A stretch of DNA of 57,263 nt, taken from Treponema sp. (GTDB lineage: Bacteria > Spirochaetota > Spirochaetia > Treponematales > Treponemataceae). This document shows, piece by piece, positions 34,575 through 43,555 of this stretch; the first letter of the stretch is position 1; each line of letters starts with the position of its first letter. Position numbers and translations under genes: made by a program. A model generated the notes under the pieces. The model was not told where the DNA came from, did not search any database, and saw only the letters and a program-made list of their open reading frames with translations. The stretch is taken from assembly GCA_017963165.1 (NCBI GenBank), contig JAGCTZ010000044.1, positions 1-57,263 on the forward strand, given 5' to 3'.

Positions 34575-36161
34575 TTATTGAACATCTCCGCTAGTATTAA
34601 TAATAACATAGTTTTTCATAATTTCAAAAAATATTTTCCAATCTGGGTGCTGAATTTCCAAAGTATTTGTGTTTTCTTTGTTTCTGGATGAAATCATGAG
34701 CACTTTAAGATTAGAAATAATTTCGCTGGATGGCTTTTTAGAATCTGCAAGCAGTTCTCCCAAGTATTTATATAAATTAAATAGATTTCCTGTGATTGCC
34801 TGTAAAAGCTGATGAGCTTCGTTATTTGTTGTAACAACCATTTTTTCGAGCTTGCGGTAAAAATCCTTGTCTTTATGGCTGTCCTGAACATAACTTTGCA
34901 TAACAGCAATACTATTGTGCTGATCATTTCCAAAGGAATCTTCAAATTCCTGCATTTTTGTAGCAGCATTAATTGCCGCATAAACTGTTGTAGAAAACTC
35001 TGATTTATAAGCCGGATTATTAAAGAAACCTTCAATTACAATATCATTCAAAAGTCCTTTTACACCATCGCCAAGATAAATGCGCAGGAAGGTTTTAAGA
35101 ATTCGCATAGGAAGAATCCACTGGAACGAAAGTGTAACAGTAGGCTGAAGCATTATATTTGAGTCGTTATTGTAACCAAACAATGTATCAAGCTGAACAT
35201 TCTTAAAGAGTGTAGAAACTTCGCTTGTAATCTGTTCATCCTGAATTTCGCTTTTGATTCGCTGTTCATCGGCATCAAAACGGGCCTGGAAAGTATTTGC
35301 AAATTCCTGACGAGGAGAACCTGTATACGAAGCAACATCCGGTTCATATGTAACATTCTGTTTTGCCATACGAACAAGTGTCTTAAGACGATCTACAGTA
35401 AGAATCTTTGAAATCACATAATTGATTTTTTTAAGACTTGAAATATAAACTTCGCTTTCATCATTAGAAAGAACAGTTCCTTTTCTAAGCTGTGCAAGAG
35501 CAACTACCTGATCTGCAGTAGAAGTAGTAATCCTCATTCCCGAAATTTGATAGTAAAGATCTTCGAGCAGGTTTACGGCTTTTGCAATTGGAATTTCGCT
35601 ATAAACAGGTCTGTAAGAAAAGTCTCCAGGCTTAAAATTCAAGTCAAAAATCTGAAGTAGCGGAACAAACATAATATGGCAGAAATCTACAAGCTGACGA
35701 AGCGAAAGAATATCCTTGTCGATTCGACGGAAATTTTCTGAATTAAGTTCTTTTATTACTTTTTCGCATTGTGTACGCTGATGAATATAAATACGCTCTG
35801 CATTCTGAGGTTCATTCATTATTTCTTCTTTGCGAGCGTCAAAAGAAAGACCTTCTATAATTGACTGATATTCTGATGTATAACCTGTAAGAATAAGCTG
35901 AGCTTCAAAACGATGCTGACGTGGAATATCAGAAGAACTTACTGTTGTAAGGAAAAGGTCATCTAAAACCTTTGTGTTTTTGTACAGACTGTAAATTGCC
36001 TCTGCAAAATTTGGCTGAAGATTTCCATTTTTGTAAATGCAAGGTTCAAATTCACGTAATTCGGCATCGAGCTTTTTAAGCTGCTGCTTTTTCTGCACTT
36101 CTGGAGAGGAACGTTTAAAAATGGATTCCAAAAAATCGGAAATTGTCTGTATAAAACTCAT
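34575..36161 (-). CDS. conserved protein of unknown function, likely spirochaete-specific
   Basis: A 528-residue, mostly alpha-helical cytoplasmic protein with no signal peptide or membrane segment. It opens with an amphipathic helix (MSFIQTISDFLESIFKR), then charged helices and a segment that may hold paired helical bundles (SLRQLVDFCHIMFVPLLQIFDLNF; ILPMRILKTFLRIYLGDG). It resembles an uncharacterised treponemal family (I think DUF5312, from memory, not checked). It is the first gene of the operon with the GGDEF cyclase and rhomboid protease. No catalytic motif is seen. Several TATAAT-like boxes lie 50-75 nt upstream. Confidence 0.8.
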   Translation of the reverse strand: MSFIQTISDFLESIFKRSSPEVQKKQQLKKLDAELREFEPCIYKNGNLQPNFAEAIYSLYKNTKVLDDLFLTTVSSSDIPRQHRFEAQLILTGYTSEYQSIIEGLSFDARKEEIMNEPQNAERIYIHQRTQCEKVIKELNSENFRRIDKDILSLRQLVDFCHIMFVPLLQIFDLNFKPGDFSYRPVYSEIPIAKAVNLLEDLYYQISGMRITTSTADQVVALAQLRKGTVLSNDESEVYISSLKKINYVISKILTVDRLKTLVRMAKQNVTYEPDVASYTGSPRQEFANTFQARFDADEQRIKSEIQDEQITSEVSTLFKNVQLDTLFGYNNDSNIMLQPTVTLSFQWILPMRILKTFLRIYLGDGVKGLLNDIVIEGFFNNPAYKSEFSTTVYAAINAATKMQEFEDSFGNDQHNSIAVMQSYVQDSHKDKDFYRKLEKMVVTTNNEAHQLLQAITGNLFNLYKYLGELLADSKKPSSEIISNLKVLMISSRNKENTNTLEIQHPDWKIFFEIMKNYVIINTSGDVQ

Positions 36162-36253
36162 TACTTTTAATTTTCGGCAAGATTTTCAGAAAAAGAACAA
36201 AAACCTACCCAAATATATATTATAGTATTATAAAGAATATTTCTAGGAGTAAT

Positions 36254-37291
36254 TCAAGGCTTACGCAGAACCGGGTCAAATATCTCGTGATATTCTTTTA
36301 TTGTTGCTGCATGAACAATTGCATTCCGCAAAGGCCCCCCATTCGGAATCCCCTTTGAATATGCATGAAATCGCTTTCTCATTTCCAGGCACGCATGCTG
36401 TTCCGAAGTTTCTGCTGCAAGGCGCTCAAGCTCGTCAAAGCCAGTACGTATTCTTACATCTGCAGGAACCGGTTCATAAGCACCTGTTGTAAGCAAAGAA
36501 GTTGTATCCTTAAAAATAAACGGGTTTCCCATAGCACCGCGGGCAAACATTACGGCATCTACGCCAGTCTGTTCAAGCATTTTCTGTGCATCTTCTGGCT
36601 TAAAAAGGTCTCCGCTGCCAAAAACAGGAACACGCCCCGCAACAAGCTCTACTAAATCGGCCATTATCTGCCAGTCTGAATGACCTTCGTAGCCCTGGGC
36701 TTTTGTTCTTGGATGAATTGTTATGGCACTGACACCGGCTTCAAGTGCGGCAAGAGCAGCTTCGCGCCAGGTAATGAGCTTTTGTTCCCAACCGGAACGG
36801 ATTTTTACAGTAATAGGAATTGGAGAAGCCTGCCCCTGTGGTCCCTGAGCTTGTCGAAGGGCAGGGACCGCAGATTTTACAGCCCCAACCACAGCCTCTA
36901 CCACCTTAAAAAGCCTGTCAGGGTCACGTGTAAGGGCACTTCCAGCCCCTGTTTTAATAATTTTTGGAACAGGGCAACCGCAGTTTATATCAATACATTC
37001 GCAATGAGTTTTTTCCCGTACAATCGTTGCTGCCTGAGCCATAATTTCCGGTTCACCGCCAAAAATCTGTACAGCATAAGCAGACTCGTTGCAGGCACGG
37101 CGCATAAGAATTTCTGTTTTAAGGTTTTTACGCACAAGAGCTTCGGCACTAACCATTTCGGTATATGTAAAGCAAGCCCCGTTTTCTATGCAGACAGAAC
37201 GAAACGCCGCATCGCTGTAGCCTGCCACAGGCGCCAGAAAGAGATTTCCTTTAAGTTTGATGTTTCCGATTGAAACAGGATGATAAAGCAT
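36254..37291 (-). CDS. dus: tRNA-dihydrouridine synthase with in-frame repeat insertion
   Basis: A 345-residue FMN-dependent enzyme that reduces uridine in the tRNA D-loop. The ATG at 37291 shares a base with the tatD stop (TAATG), indicating coupling; the Met at 37330 is less likely. The TIM-barrel motifs are complete: LFLAPVAGYSDAAFR, CIDINCGCPVPKIIKTGAGSALTRDP with the catalytic Cys, ITVKIRSGWE, ITIHPRTKAQGYEGHSDW and VFGSGDLFKPEDA. DusB is the probable type. In the middle, ALRQAQGPQGQASP between VGAVKSAVP and IPITVKIRSG is the translated palindromic repeat at 36840-36869, sitting where related enzymes have a short surface loop. Confidence 0.92.
   Translation of the reverse strand: MLYHPVSIGNIKLKGNLFLAPVAGYSDAAFRSVCIENGACFTYTEMVSAEALVRKNLKTEILMRRACNESAYAVQIFGGEPEIMAQAATIVREKTHCECIDINCGCPVPKIIKTGAGSALTRDPDRLFKVVEAVVGAVKSAVPALRQAQGPQGQASPIPITVKIRSGWEQKLITWREAALAALEAGVSAITIHPRTKAQGYEGHSDWQIMADLVELVAGRVPVFGSGDLFKPEDAQKMLEQTGVDAVMFARGAMGNPFIFKDTTSLLTTGAYEPVPADVRIRTGFDELERLAAETSEQHACLEMRKRFHAYSKGIPNGGPLRNAIVHAATIKEYHEIFDPVLRKP
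36840..36869. repeat. palindromic repeat inside dus
   Basis: GGTCCCTGAGCTTGTCGAAG followed by ggcagggacc. The minus strand of the gene reads it as LRQAQGP, without any stop or frameshift. Confidence 0.85.
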
Positions 37292-38067
37292 TACTCTGGC
37301 AGACCAAATGCCTTGCAGCTGTTTTTCCAAAGCTGTTCGCTAAGCTCTTCCAGATCCATATCAAGCATTTCGGCAAGGAAATTTGCTGTAGAAGGAAGAT
37401 ATGCCGGCATAGTTCGCTTTTTCTCGCGGTATTCAGCTGGAATCATAAAAGGACTTTCTGTTTCTATAAGAATACGGTCAACAGGAATGTTCAAAACTGT
37501 TTCATGAAGGTTGCGTGCATTACGGTAAGTAAGGTTACCTGCAAAGCTGAACCAAATGTTTTTATCAAGACACTTCTGCGCATATTCAGCATCCTCTGAA
37601 TAACAATGAAGAATAGCACCGGCATCAGGCATACGTTCTGTTAAAACGTCATAAACATCACGACCTGCATCACGGTTATGAATAATTACAGGCAGATTAT
37701 GCTTCTGCGCAATTTCAAGCTGAGTAATAAAAAGCTCAATCTGAGACCTTTTGTCGCCAAACTGCTTATAATAATCCAGACCTGTTTCGCCTACAGCAAC
37801 AACATTAGGGAGCTCAAGATACTTTTCGATAGTAGCAACATAATCAGGTCCCGGATTTGTAACTTCAGAAGGAGCAACACCAACAGCATGGTACAATCCA
37901 GACACAGATTTAAGAGAATTATAAACCTTTGGAAAATCCATAAGGCTGTTATTTATACTTACAATTCTTGCAACTCCGACTTGTTTAGCCTTCTGAATTA
38001 CGCGTAATTGTTCAATAGGGTCATCGTATATAAGCCCGATGTGGGCATGAGTATCAAAAAACTTCAT
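37291..38067 (-). CDS. tatD: TatD-family metal-dependent deoxyribonuclease
   Basis: A 258-residue TIM-barrel amidohydrolase of normal length. Metal ligands are in FFDTHAHIG (HxH), GETGLDYYK (Glu), PVIIHNRDAG (His), GAILHCYSEDAE (His) and ILIETESPFM (the final acidic ligand). TatD proteins are 3'-5' exonucleases acting on damaged DNA or RNA ends, located in the cytoplasm. AGGAAG precedes its ATG. Its stop overlaps the dus start, so the two are co-translated. Confidence 0.93.
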   Translation of the reverse strand: MKFFDTHAHIGLIYDDPIEQLRVIQKAKQVGVARIVSINNSLMDFPKVYNSLKSVSGLYHAVGVAPSEVTNPGPDYVATIEKYLELPNVVAVGETGLDYYKQFGDKRSQIELFITQLEIAQKHNLPVIIHNRDAGRDVYDVLTERMPDAGAILHCYSEDAEYAQKCLDKNIWFSFAGNLTYRNARNLHETVLNIPVDRILIETESPFMIPAEYREKKRTMPAYLPSTANFLAEMLDMDLEELSEQLWKNSCKAFGLPE

Positions 38068-38162
38068 GGCTTTACTTCCTAGAAATGTAATGATAAAAGA
38101 TAAACTATTATATCTTAATTATAAGATACCATAGGTTTAGCCTGCCGTCAAATGTTTTTTAT

Positions 38163-38317
38163 GAGGGGAAATTATAGAATCGGACGAATCAGAAAAAATA
38201 GTCCAGCGGACTGTTTTTTCTGATTCGTCCGATAAAAAATCCCTCGTCCGCACTTCGTTGCGTCCTACCCCTTCCAGCGGGGCTCAACCGCCGCCCCGCA
38301 ACGCCCCGCTTTAGGAA
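38163..38317. repeat. composite dispersed repeat with a strong hairpin
   Basis: GAGGGGAAATTATAGA leads into a 25-bp inverted repeat (38180-38204 with 38208-38232, one mismatch, loop AGC). It is followed by aaaaaatccctcgtccgcac, ttcgttgcgtcctacccctt and a GC-rich block of gcggggc/gccccgc arms. The same start and the tccctcg...cgttgcg...gccctt section recur at 57066-57125. It fills the 253-bp gap between tatD and the chemotaxis gene's stop. The hairpin may end transcription of the receptor gene. Confidence 0.75.
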
Positions 38318-38320
38318 ATT

Positions 38321-40393
38321 CTATACCGTAAATTGATTAATCTGTTCACCAATTTCTGTAATAGAATCCTTTACCTTGTTTACAATTTCCGACAGTTCTT
38401 CACCACTACCATTAATTCGTTCTGCGCCAACAGCCATTTCATCCATACTGGACTTCATAGCGCCCGAAGATTCCTGCAGCCCGGCAATATTTCGGAAAAT
38501 CAGTTTATTACCTTCAATCATTTCCTGAGCAGCATTGCTTACTTCTTGTGTACTCATATTCATGGCACGCAAAGTATCAATAACCTGTTTAGAACCTTCG
38601 TTCTGTTCGCTCATTGCAACCTTAATTTCGGTAACAAGCTGGTTTGTATTGCCAATTTCTTCGGAAACAACAGTAAAGGCCTGACTTGCTTCCTGCGAAC
38701 CAGATACAACTTCAAGGATAGAAGACTGAATGCTTTTAAGCTGTTCACCAATTCTCTTTGATTGTGCAGTAGAAGTTTCAGAAAGTTTACGGATTTCGTC
38801 AGCAACAACGGCAAAACCCTTACCTGCTTCGCCCGCATGAGCAGCCTCAATAGCGGCATTCATAGCAAGAAGGTTTGTCTGACTTGCAATACTTGCAATT
38901 GCCTGGTTTGCTTCCTGAAGCATCTTTGACTTGTCTTCAATTTCGTGAATCATCTGATTTACGGCATTCTGTTTTTCCTGACCAGATTTAGACTGTCGTT
39001 CAAGCTGATTAAATGAGTCGGCCATTTTATCTACAGAAGTATTTACTGACTGAATATTTCCAATCATTTCTTCTACAGCGCTCGAAGCTTGAGTAACTCC
39101 ATCTGCCTGCAGACGAATCATTTTTTCAAGGGAATCAATATTTGCTGCAATCTGATTTACAGCGCCTGCAGTTTCCTGAACATTTTCGCTTTGCTGTGTA
39201 ATCTGACCATGAACTGAATCGATATTTGAAATAATCTGAGTAATTGCACTTGCAGTATTTTGTGTACTGGCAGCCATATCAACACCGACAGTATTAAGAT
39301 TCTGCTCCGAAGTCTTTATATTACTCATGATGCCCTGAAGCTTTTCAATAAACTTGTTTTCGTTTTCTACAAGCAGACCAAATACCCTGAAGATAGATCT
39401 TCGTTTAAGTGTAACACGCTTTGTAAGGTCAGCATTTCCAGAGCTAAGATCAGATACGGCATCATTCAAAATAGAAAGCTGATTTACCATATTGATAATC
39501 TGAATACCAAGGATGATAACAATAAGAGCAGCAATTAAACCAGAAATAATGGCAACACGACCAAAGCTAAAGTAATCTGCTGCCGAATATTCCTTGAACA
39601 AAACCATATGCCAGCCTACAAGCGACATTGGAGCAACAAGATATTCAGAATATTTAATTGTATTAAATACCAGTTCGCTGGACTTATATTCAATATCATT
39701 AAGCTCAGGAAGTACATTAATAATGTTTTCCTTTTTTTCTATTATTGAATCATCTGTGGCACCTGTAACTTCAAGTCCATCGTTATAAAGATACATTGTT
39801 ATTCGAGGATCAAGACCTGAATACATTTCGGCAATCATATCGGTAAGAGGAATTCCTGTTCCAATTACTCCAATAGGTTTACCGTTGTCTTTAACAACAG
39901 CATTTACCCAAAGGTTAGTCTGTTTTAGTGACGGGTTATAATTAATGTTGAAGTTGTAAACATCTGTTTCGTACATTGTCATGTTGTACCAGTATTCATC
40001 CGGATTATCAGGATTTACATCATAACTGTACGCCATGTCACTCCAGAATTTATGGTCTGAATCAGAAACCCAGAAAATTGATTTTGATTTAAATGATTCT
40101 TTGAAGGATTCTAAATCCTTAAAAGCTGCAGCTTTGATTGCTTCGTCATCAGGATGAATAAGATATTCCTTTATAGACGGCATTTTCATCATTTGAAGAA
40201 CAAGGGTAAGCTGCTCTTTCATTGAAGTTTCAAAACTTGCAATTTTTACACGGGCAATCATCTCCATGTCATCGTTGGCCTGGGTGCGGAAACGTTTTCT
40301 TGCAATACTATCAATAAGGCCAGACAGTAATACTAATCCGATAACACCAGCGATTGCCAATATAATGCTTATTTTTTTTAATTTAGCATTCAT
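38321..40393 (-). CDS. methyl-accepting chemotaxis protein (Cache sensor)
   Basis: A 690-residue receptor. An N-terminal membrane helix (about 8-27), a periplasmic double-Cache-like sensor domain to about 285 ([50 protein letters not shown]), a second helix (about 282-305), a HAMP-like linker and a long signalling coiled coil follow. The hairpin tip, [28 protein letters not shown], is the universal CheA/CheW-binding region. Cache sensors often bind amino acids or organic acids. GGAGG lies 7 nt before the ATG. It is a single gene, with no che genes in the window. Confidence 0.95.
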   Translation of the reverse strand: MNAKLKKISIILAIAGVIGLVLLSGLIDSIARKRFRTQANDDMEMIARVKIASFETSMKEQLTLVLQMMKMPSIKEYLIHPDDEAIKAAAFKDLESFKESFKSKSIFWVSDSDHKFWSDMAYSYDVNPDNPDEYWYNMTMYETDVYNFNINYNPSLKQTNLWVNAVVKDNGKPIGVIGTGIPLTDMIAEMYSGLDPRITMYLYNDGLEVTGATDDSIIEKKENIINVLPELNDIEYKSSELVFNTIKYSEYLVAPMSLVGWHMVLFKEYSAADYFSFGRVAIISGLIAALIVIILGIQIINMVNQLSILNDAVSDLSSGNADLTKRVTLKRRSIFRVFGLLVENENKFIEKLQGIMSNIKTSEQNLNTVGVDMAASTQNTASAITQIISNIDSVHGQITQQSENVQETAGAVNQIAANIDSLEKMIRLQADGVTQASSAVEEMIGNIQSVNTSVDKMADSFNQLERQSKSGQEKQNAVNQMIHEIEDKSKMLQEANQAIASIASQTNLLAMNAAIEAAHAGEAGKGFAVVADEIRKLSETSTAQSKRIGEQLKSIQSSILEVVSGSQEASQAFTVVSEEIGNTNQLVTEIKVAMSEQNEGSKQVIDTLRAMNMSTQEVSNAAQEMIEGNKLIFRNIAGLQESSGAMKSSMDEMAVGAERINGSGEELSEIVNKVKDSITEIGEQINQFTV

Positions 40394-40474
40394 AGGCTTT
40401 CCTCCGATTACTGAATCGTCTCGGTATATATTCTATTACTAGAATTGAGAATATGCAAATTTTTTTATTACTTT

Positions 40475-40786
40475 TTATAGAAACATTTCAGCTATAAAAA
40501 CTACTGCACAGCATGCGCAAGCTACCGGGAAAAGTCCTGCGCCAAGGAATGAAAGAATTATTCCTACAGCAAGTGCGATAATTCCTGCAATTGGAGATTG
40601 TGTTGCCTGAACAATAGCAGGAAAAGTCATTACAGCAAGAGTTACGTATGGCACATAATACAAAAACGAGCGTATAAAGCGGTTTTTGATTGGTTTTCTT
40701 ATAAGTGTAAGCGGAAGCACACGGATTAAATATGAAACACCAAAGGCTGTGAAGATAGCAAGATAGTTGTAAAGGGTTGAATTCAT
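40475..40786 (-). CDS. azlD: branched-chain amino acid exporter small subunit AzlD
   Basis: A 103-residue membrane protein with four predicted helices (NYLAIFTAFGVSYLIRVLPLTLI, YVPYVTLAVMTFPAIVQ, AGIIALAVGIILSFLG, LFPVACACCAVVFIAEMFL). Size and the start-stop overlap with AzlC (4 bp) identify it as AzlD, the small partner of an AzlCD/LIV-E type efflux pair for branched-chain amino acids or their analogues. Confidence 0.9.
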   Translation of the reverse strand: MNSTLYNYLAIFTAFGVSYLIRVLPLTLIRKPIKNRFIRSFLYYVPYVTLAVMTFPAIVQATQSPIAGIIALAVGIILSFLGAGLFPVACACCAVVFIAEMFL

Positions 40787-41577
40787 TTTACATCTCCTTG
40801 TGCCTGGGATTCTACAGCATCAGCCGAGGTGTCTGTTGAATTATCTGGGGTCCCTGAGCCTGTCGAAGGGTCGTCTGATTCTGTGTCTTCAATTGGTTTT
40901 ATTAAAGCCACAACTGTAGAAATCACAATTGTAAGAATAATTGTTCTTGTACCGCTTGAAAGTTCCTTTACAACCGGCAGAATTCCACAGATATAACTGC
41001 ACAAAAAACTTACGCAAACTGCAATAGCAATTACAATATTTTTTCTGGCAGGTGGTACAATAATTGCAAGGAACATTCCATAAAGAGCTACAGAAAGTGC
41101 ACTTACAACACGGGCAGGCAGGAAATTTCCGGCTACAATTCCCATGGAAGTTCCAAGACTCCACAAAAATGCAGCTATAATGATTGCCCCGTAATTATAT
41201 ACAGGCTGAATTGTTCCTGGACGGGCAATTGTTATACCAAAAATTTCATCTGTAATTCCAAAGCCTACAAAAAAGCGGTGAATCATCGGTGTTTTTGGAT
41301 CGAACCTTTGAGCTAAGGCACAGCTCATAAGCAGATAGCGCGCGTTTACAACAAGTGTAATTATGGCAATTTCCAGAAAAGAGGCTACAGCCTGCATGGA
41401 AGTAAAAAGCGCATATTCACCAGCCGAAGCAAGATTAAAAAAGCTTGCAATAAAGCCCTGAATTGGAGTAAGTCCTGCATTTCTGGCAACTATACCAAGA
41501 GAAAAAGCAACTGCAAAATAACCAAGGCCAATTGGAACACCGTCTCGAAGGCCTTCTAAAAACACTTTTCTAGACAT
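40783..41577 (-). CDS. azlC: branched-chain amino acid exporter large subunit AzlC with repeat-derived tail
   Basis: A 264-residue inner-membrane protein whose first 230 residues show the AzlC pattern: EGLRDGVPIGLGYFAVAFSLGIVARNAGLTPIQGFIASFFNLASAGEYA, ARYLLMSCALAQRF and GFGITDEIFGI. The last 30 residues (SDDPSTGSGTPDNSTDTSADAVESQ) are hydrophilic and unlike the family. PSTGSGT is the translation of the palindromic repeat at 40847-40870. The tail was thus probably added by repeat insertion near the former stop. It starts 3 nt after the pyrKD stop, with AAGGTG upstream, so transport may be co-expressed with pyrimidine synthesis. Confidence 0.9.
   Translation of the reverse strand: MSRKVFLEGLRDGVPIGLGYFAVAFSLGIVARNAGLTPIQGFIASFFNLASAGEYALFTSMQAVASFLEIAIITLVVNARYLLMSCALAQRFDPKTPMIHRFFVGFGITDEIFGITIARPGTIQPVYNYGAIIIAAFLWSLGTSMGIVAGNFLPARVVSALSVALYGMFLAIIVPPARKNIVIAIAVCVSFLCSYICGILPVVKELSSGTRTIILTIVISTVVALIKPIEDTESDDPSTGSGTPDNSTDTSADAVESQAQGDVK
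40847..40870. repeat. palindromic repeat inside azlC 3' end
   Basis: GGGGTCCCTGAGCCTGTCGA then aggg. The gene reads the minus strand as PSTGSGTP. Confidence 0.85.
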
Positions 41578-41580
41578 GAG

Positions 41581-43539
41581 CTACACCTTTGGGATCACTG
41601 TTGTTGAAGCTGGAGTCCCTGTTGTTGAAGCCGGAGTCCCAATTGTTGAAGCTGGAGTCCCTGAGGCTCTCGAAGGGCCCTGTATAATCCCTTTAAAATC
41701 TGCGAGTTTTGCATACCCCTTGCGCTTCATAAAGGCAGACAGCCCGTCAATTATTTCTATCATGGCCGGAGGATTTGCAAAGGTAGCTGTTCCAACCTGA
41801 ACTGCGTCTGCACCAGCCATAATGAATTCCACTGCATCCTGCCAGGTAGCAATTCCACCAATAGCAATAACAGGAACACGCTGGTCGGCCGGCAACGTAT
41901 TTATTGCCTGAACAAGCTCGTAAACAAGACGAACTGCAATAGGACGAACAGCCGGACCACCAAGGCCGGCCTTTAATTTTTCAAAAACAGGCACGCCTCG
42001 TTCAATATCTATAGCAATGCCTTGGAAAGAATTACAAAGACTTATTGCATCCGCACCAGCTCTTATACATTCTAACGCAACAGCATTCAATTCAAGCGAC
42101 TGAGGTGTAAGCTTTACAATAAGCGGCTTTTTAGTTGCAGCACGAACTGCACGAACAACTTCACTTGCAGCAGAACAGGTCATTCCAAATGCAGCACCAC
42201 CGGCACTTACATTAGGACAGGAAATGTTAAGCTCTATCATAGGAACTTCTGTTTTATCCAGAAGCTCTGCACCTTTTGTGTAAGTTTCAAGGCTGCTGCC
42301 GCTAAGATTTGCAATTGCAACAGGTCCAAGCTTGAGCATGGCAGGCAGCTCGTGTTCTATAAAATGCGGGATTCCAGGATTCTGAAGCCCAATTGAATTC
42401 ATAAGACCGGACGGTGTTTCGTGAACGCGGATTCCATCGTTTCCCTGACGTGGTTCAAGTGTAAGACCTTTGCTCGAAATTCCACCAAGACGACTTACAT
42501 CAAAAACAGATTCATATTCTGTACCAAAGCCAAAAGTTCCTGAGCTTGCAATAACAGGATTGTTTAAGGTGACCCCAGCAATTTTAACGCTAGGGTCTGG
42601 CTCGGTTTTGAGCGGCTCGCGGCGTGGCTGAACCTTTATGCCTGCAACACTTTCGCGGGTGCCTGTTCCGTCAAGATTTTCAAAATCAAGAATACGGCTG
42701 TAGAAAACAGGGCCTTCTGTACAGCAGCGTTTTTTTCCTTCTGTAGTCTGGATTGTACAGCCAAGACAAACCCCTACTCCACAAGCCATGTGGGCTTCGA
42801 GACTAAGGTAACAAGGGAGGCCTGCTGCTTCGGCAACTTTTTTTACATAGGCAAGCATTGGAGTTGGTCCACAGGCATAAACTGCGCTGTAGTTACCATC
42901 TCGCAAAGTTTCTTCTGTAAGAGCTGCCGGGAGCATTCCGTGAACGCCTACCGAACCGTCATCTGTTGTGATTGTGAGGTTGGCAGGTTTGATGTGTTCA
43001 AGACCGTAAGAACCGCTTTTGAAAGAGGCAAAAAAGTCGTAGGAGTCGGCCGGCAAAGTTTCTGCGAAACCCGCAACCGGAGCAACACCAATACCACCAC
43101 CAACGATGCAGGCTTTAGCTGTGGTCCCTGAGCCTGTCGAAGGGGTCGAAGGGCCGTTAGTTGTTCCCACTACTGGAAAACAATTTCCGCAAGATCCAAG
43201 GAGGTTTATCTTATCATCCGGCATAAGGGTACATAATTCTTTTGTACCCTGGCCTTTTAGTAAAATCAAAAATTCAAGTCTTGGAGCAGTCCCATCTTTA
43301 TTCACATGAAAAACACTTATAGGCCGTCCAAGCAGGGTATTGGTTCTAACTGCCTGCAGCATATAAAACTGCCCCGCAAGAGGAAGAGGAACCGCCTTAC
43401 CGGCACCACATCCTTTGCCTGTTGGCTCAACCACAAGGCTCCAGACACTTCCCTTAGGGTTAGCACCTTCCACAGCCGCACAGCTTACAACCCGCGCCTG
43501 ATCATATATAGGATAAGTTTTATTACATTCCGATGGCAT
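41581..43539 (-). CDS. pyrD: PyrK-PyrD fusion: dihydroorotate dehydrogenase B
   Basis: A 652-residue single chain joining both class 1B subunits, normally two proteins. The ATG at 43539 is chosen for its AGGAGG 4 nt upstream. Residues 1-300 are PyrK: FAD-binding GRPISVFHVN, NAD-binding GGGIGVAPVAG (148-158) and the 2Fe-2S Cys set at 253, 258, 261 and 272 or 273. Residues 316-630 are PyrD: NPVIASSGTFGFG, NISCPNVSAGGAAFG, VKLTPQS and AIGGIATWQDAVEFIMAGADAVQVGTA. It oxidises dihydroorotate with NAD+. Two oddities: a PSTPSTGSGTT insert at about 130-140 from the palindromic repeat, and a C-terminal tail of tandem GTPASTT units. Confidence 0.94.
   Translation of the reverse strand: MPSECNKTYPIYDQARVVSCAAVEGANPKGSVWSLVVEPTGKGCGAGKAVPLPLAGQFYMLQAVRTNTLLGRPISVFHVNKDGTAPRLEFLILLKGQGTKELCTLMPDDKINLLGSCGNCFPVVGTTNGPSTPSTGSGTTAKACIVGGGIGVAPVAGFAETLPADSYDFFASFKSGSYGLEHIKPANLTITTDDGSVGVHGMLPAALTEETLRDGNYSAVYACGPTPMLAYVKKVAEAAGLPCYLSLEAHMACGVGVCLGCTIQTTEGKKRCCTEGPVFYSRILDFENLDGTGTRESVAGIKVQPRREPLKTEPDPSVKIAGVTLNNPVIASSGTFGFGTEYESVFDVSRLGGISSKGLTLEPRQGNDGIRVHETPSGLMNSIGLQNPGIPHFIEHELPAMLKLGPVAIANLSGSSLETYTKGAELLDKTEVPMIELNISCPNVSAGGAAFGMTCSAASEVVRAVRAATKKPLIVKLTPQSLELNAVALECIRAGADAISLCNSFQGIAIDIERGVPVFEKLKAGLGGPAVRPIAVRLVYELVQAINTLPADQRVPVIAIGGIATWQDAVEFIMAGADAVQVGTATFANPPAMIEIIDGLSAFMKRKGYAKLADFKGIIQGPSRASGTPASTIGTPASTTGTPASTTVIPKV
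41600..41662. repeat. three 21-bp tandem units in the pyrKD tail
   Basis: Units gttgttgaagctggagtccc(t/a) lie at 41600-41620, 41621-41641 and 41642-41662 with one or two changes each. They share GGAGTCCCT with the adjoining palindromic repeat at 41655-41680, suggesting they grew from it. Read on the minus strand they give GTPAST(I/T)-type residues. Confidence 0.9.
41655..41680. repeat. palindromic repeat, variant copy in pyrKD 3' end
   Basis: gagtccctgaggctctcgaa then gggccc: the variant has GGCTCTC in place of GCCTGTC, also seen at 52459-52484. Confidence 0.75.
43123..43153. repeat. palindromic repeat inside pyrKD (PyrK part)
   Basis: GGTCCCTGAGCCTGTCGAAG followed by gggtcgaaggg, an intact copy with a partial second arm. 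It is read in frame as PSTPSTGSGT at about residues 130-139, before the NAD-binding strand. Confidence 0.85.
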
Positions 43540-43555
43540 AAAGCCTCCTGATCTT

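Noticed and set aside
38333..38761. Plus-strand open frame opposite the chemotaxis receptor
   Set aside because: It is the antisense shadow of the signalling domain; no start signal.
41600..41662. Tandem 21-bp repeats as a CRISPR array
   Set aside because: There are no spacers, only three units, and they are the coding tail of pyrKD.
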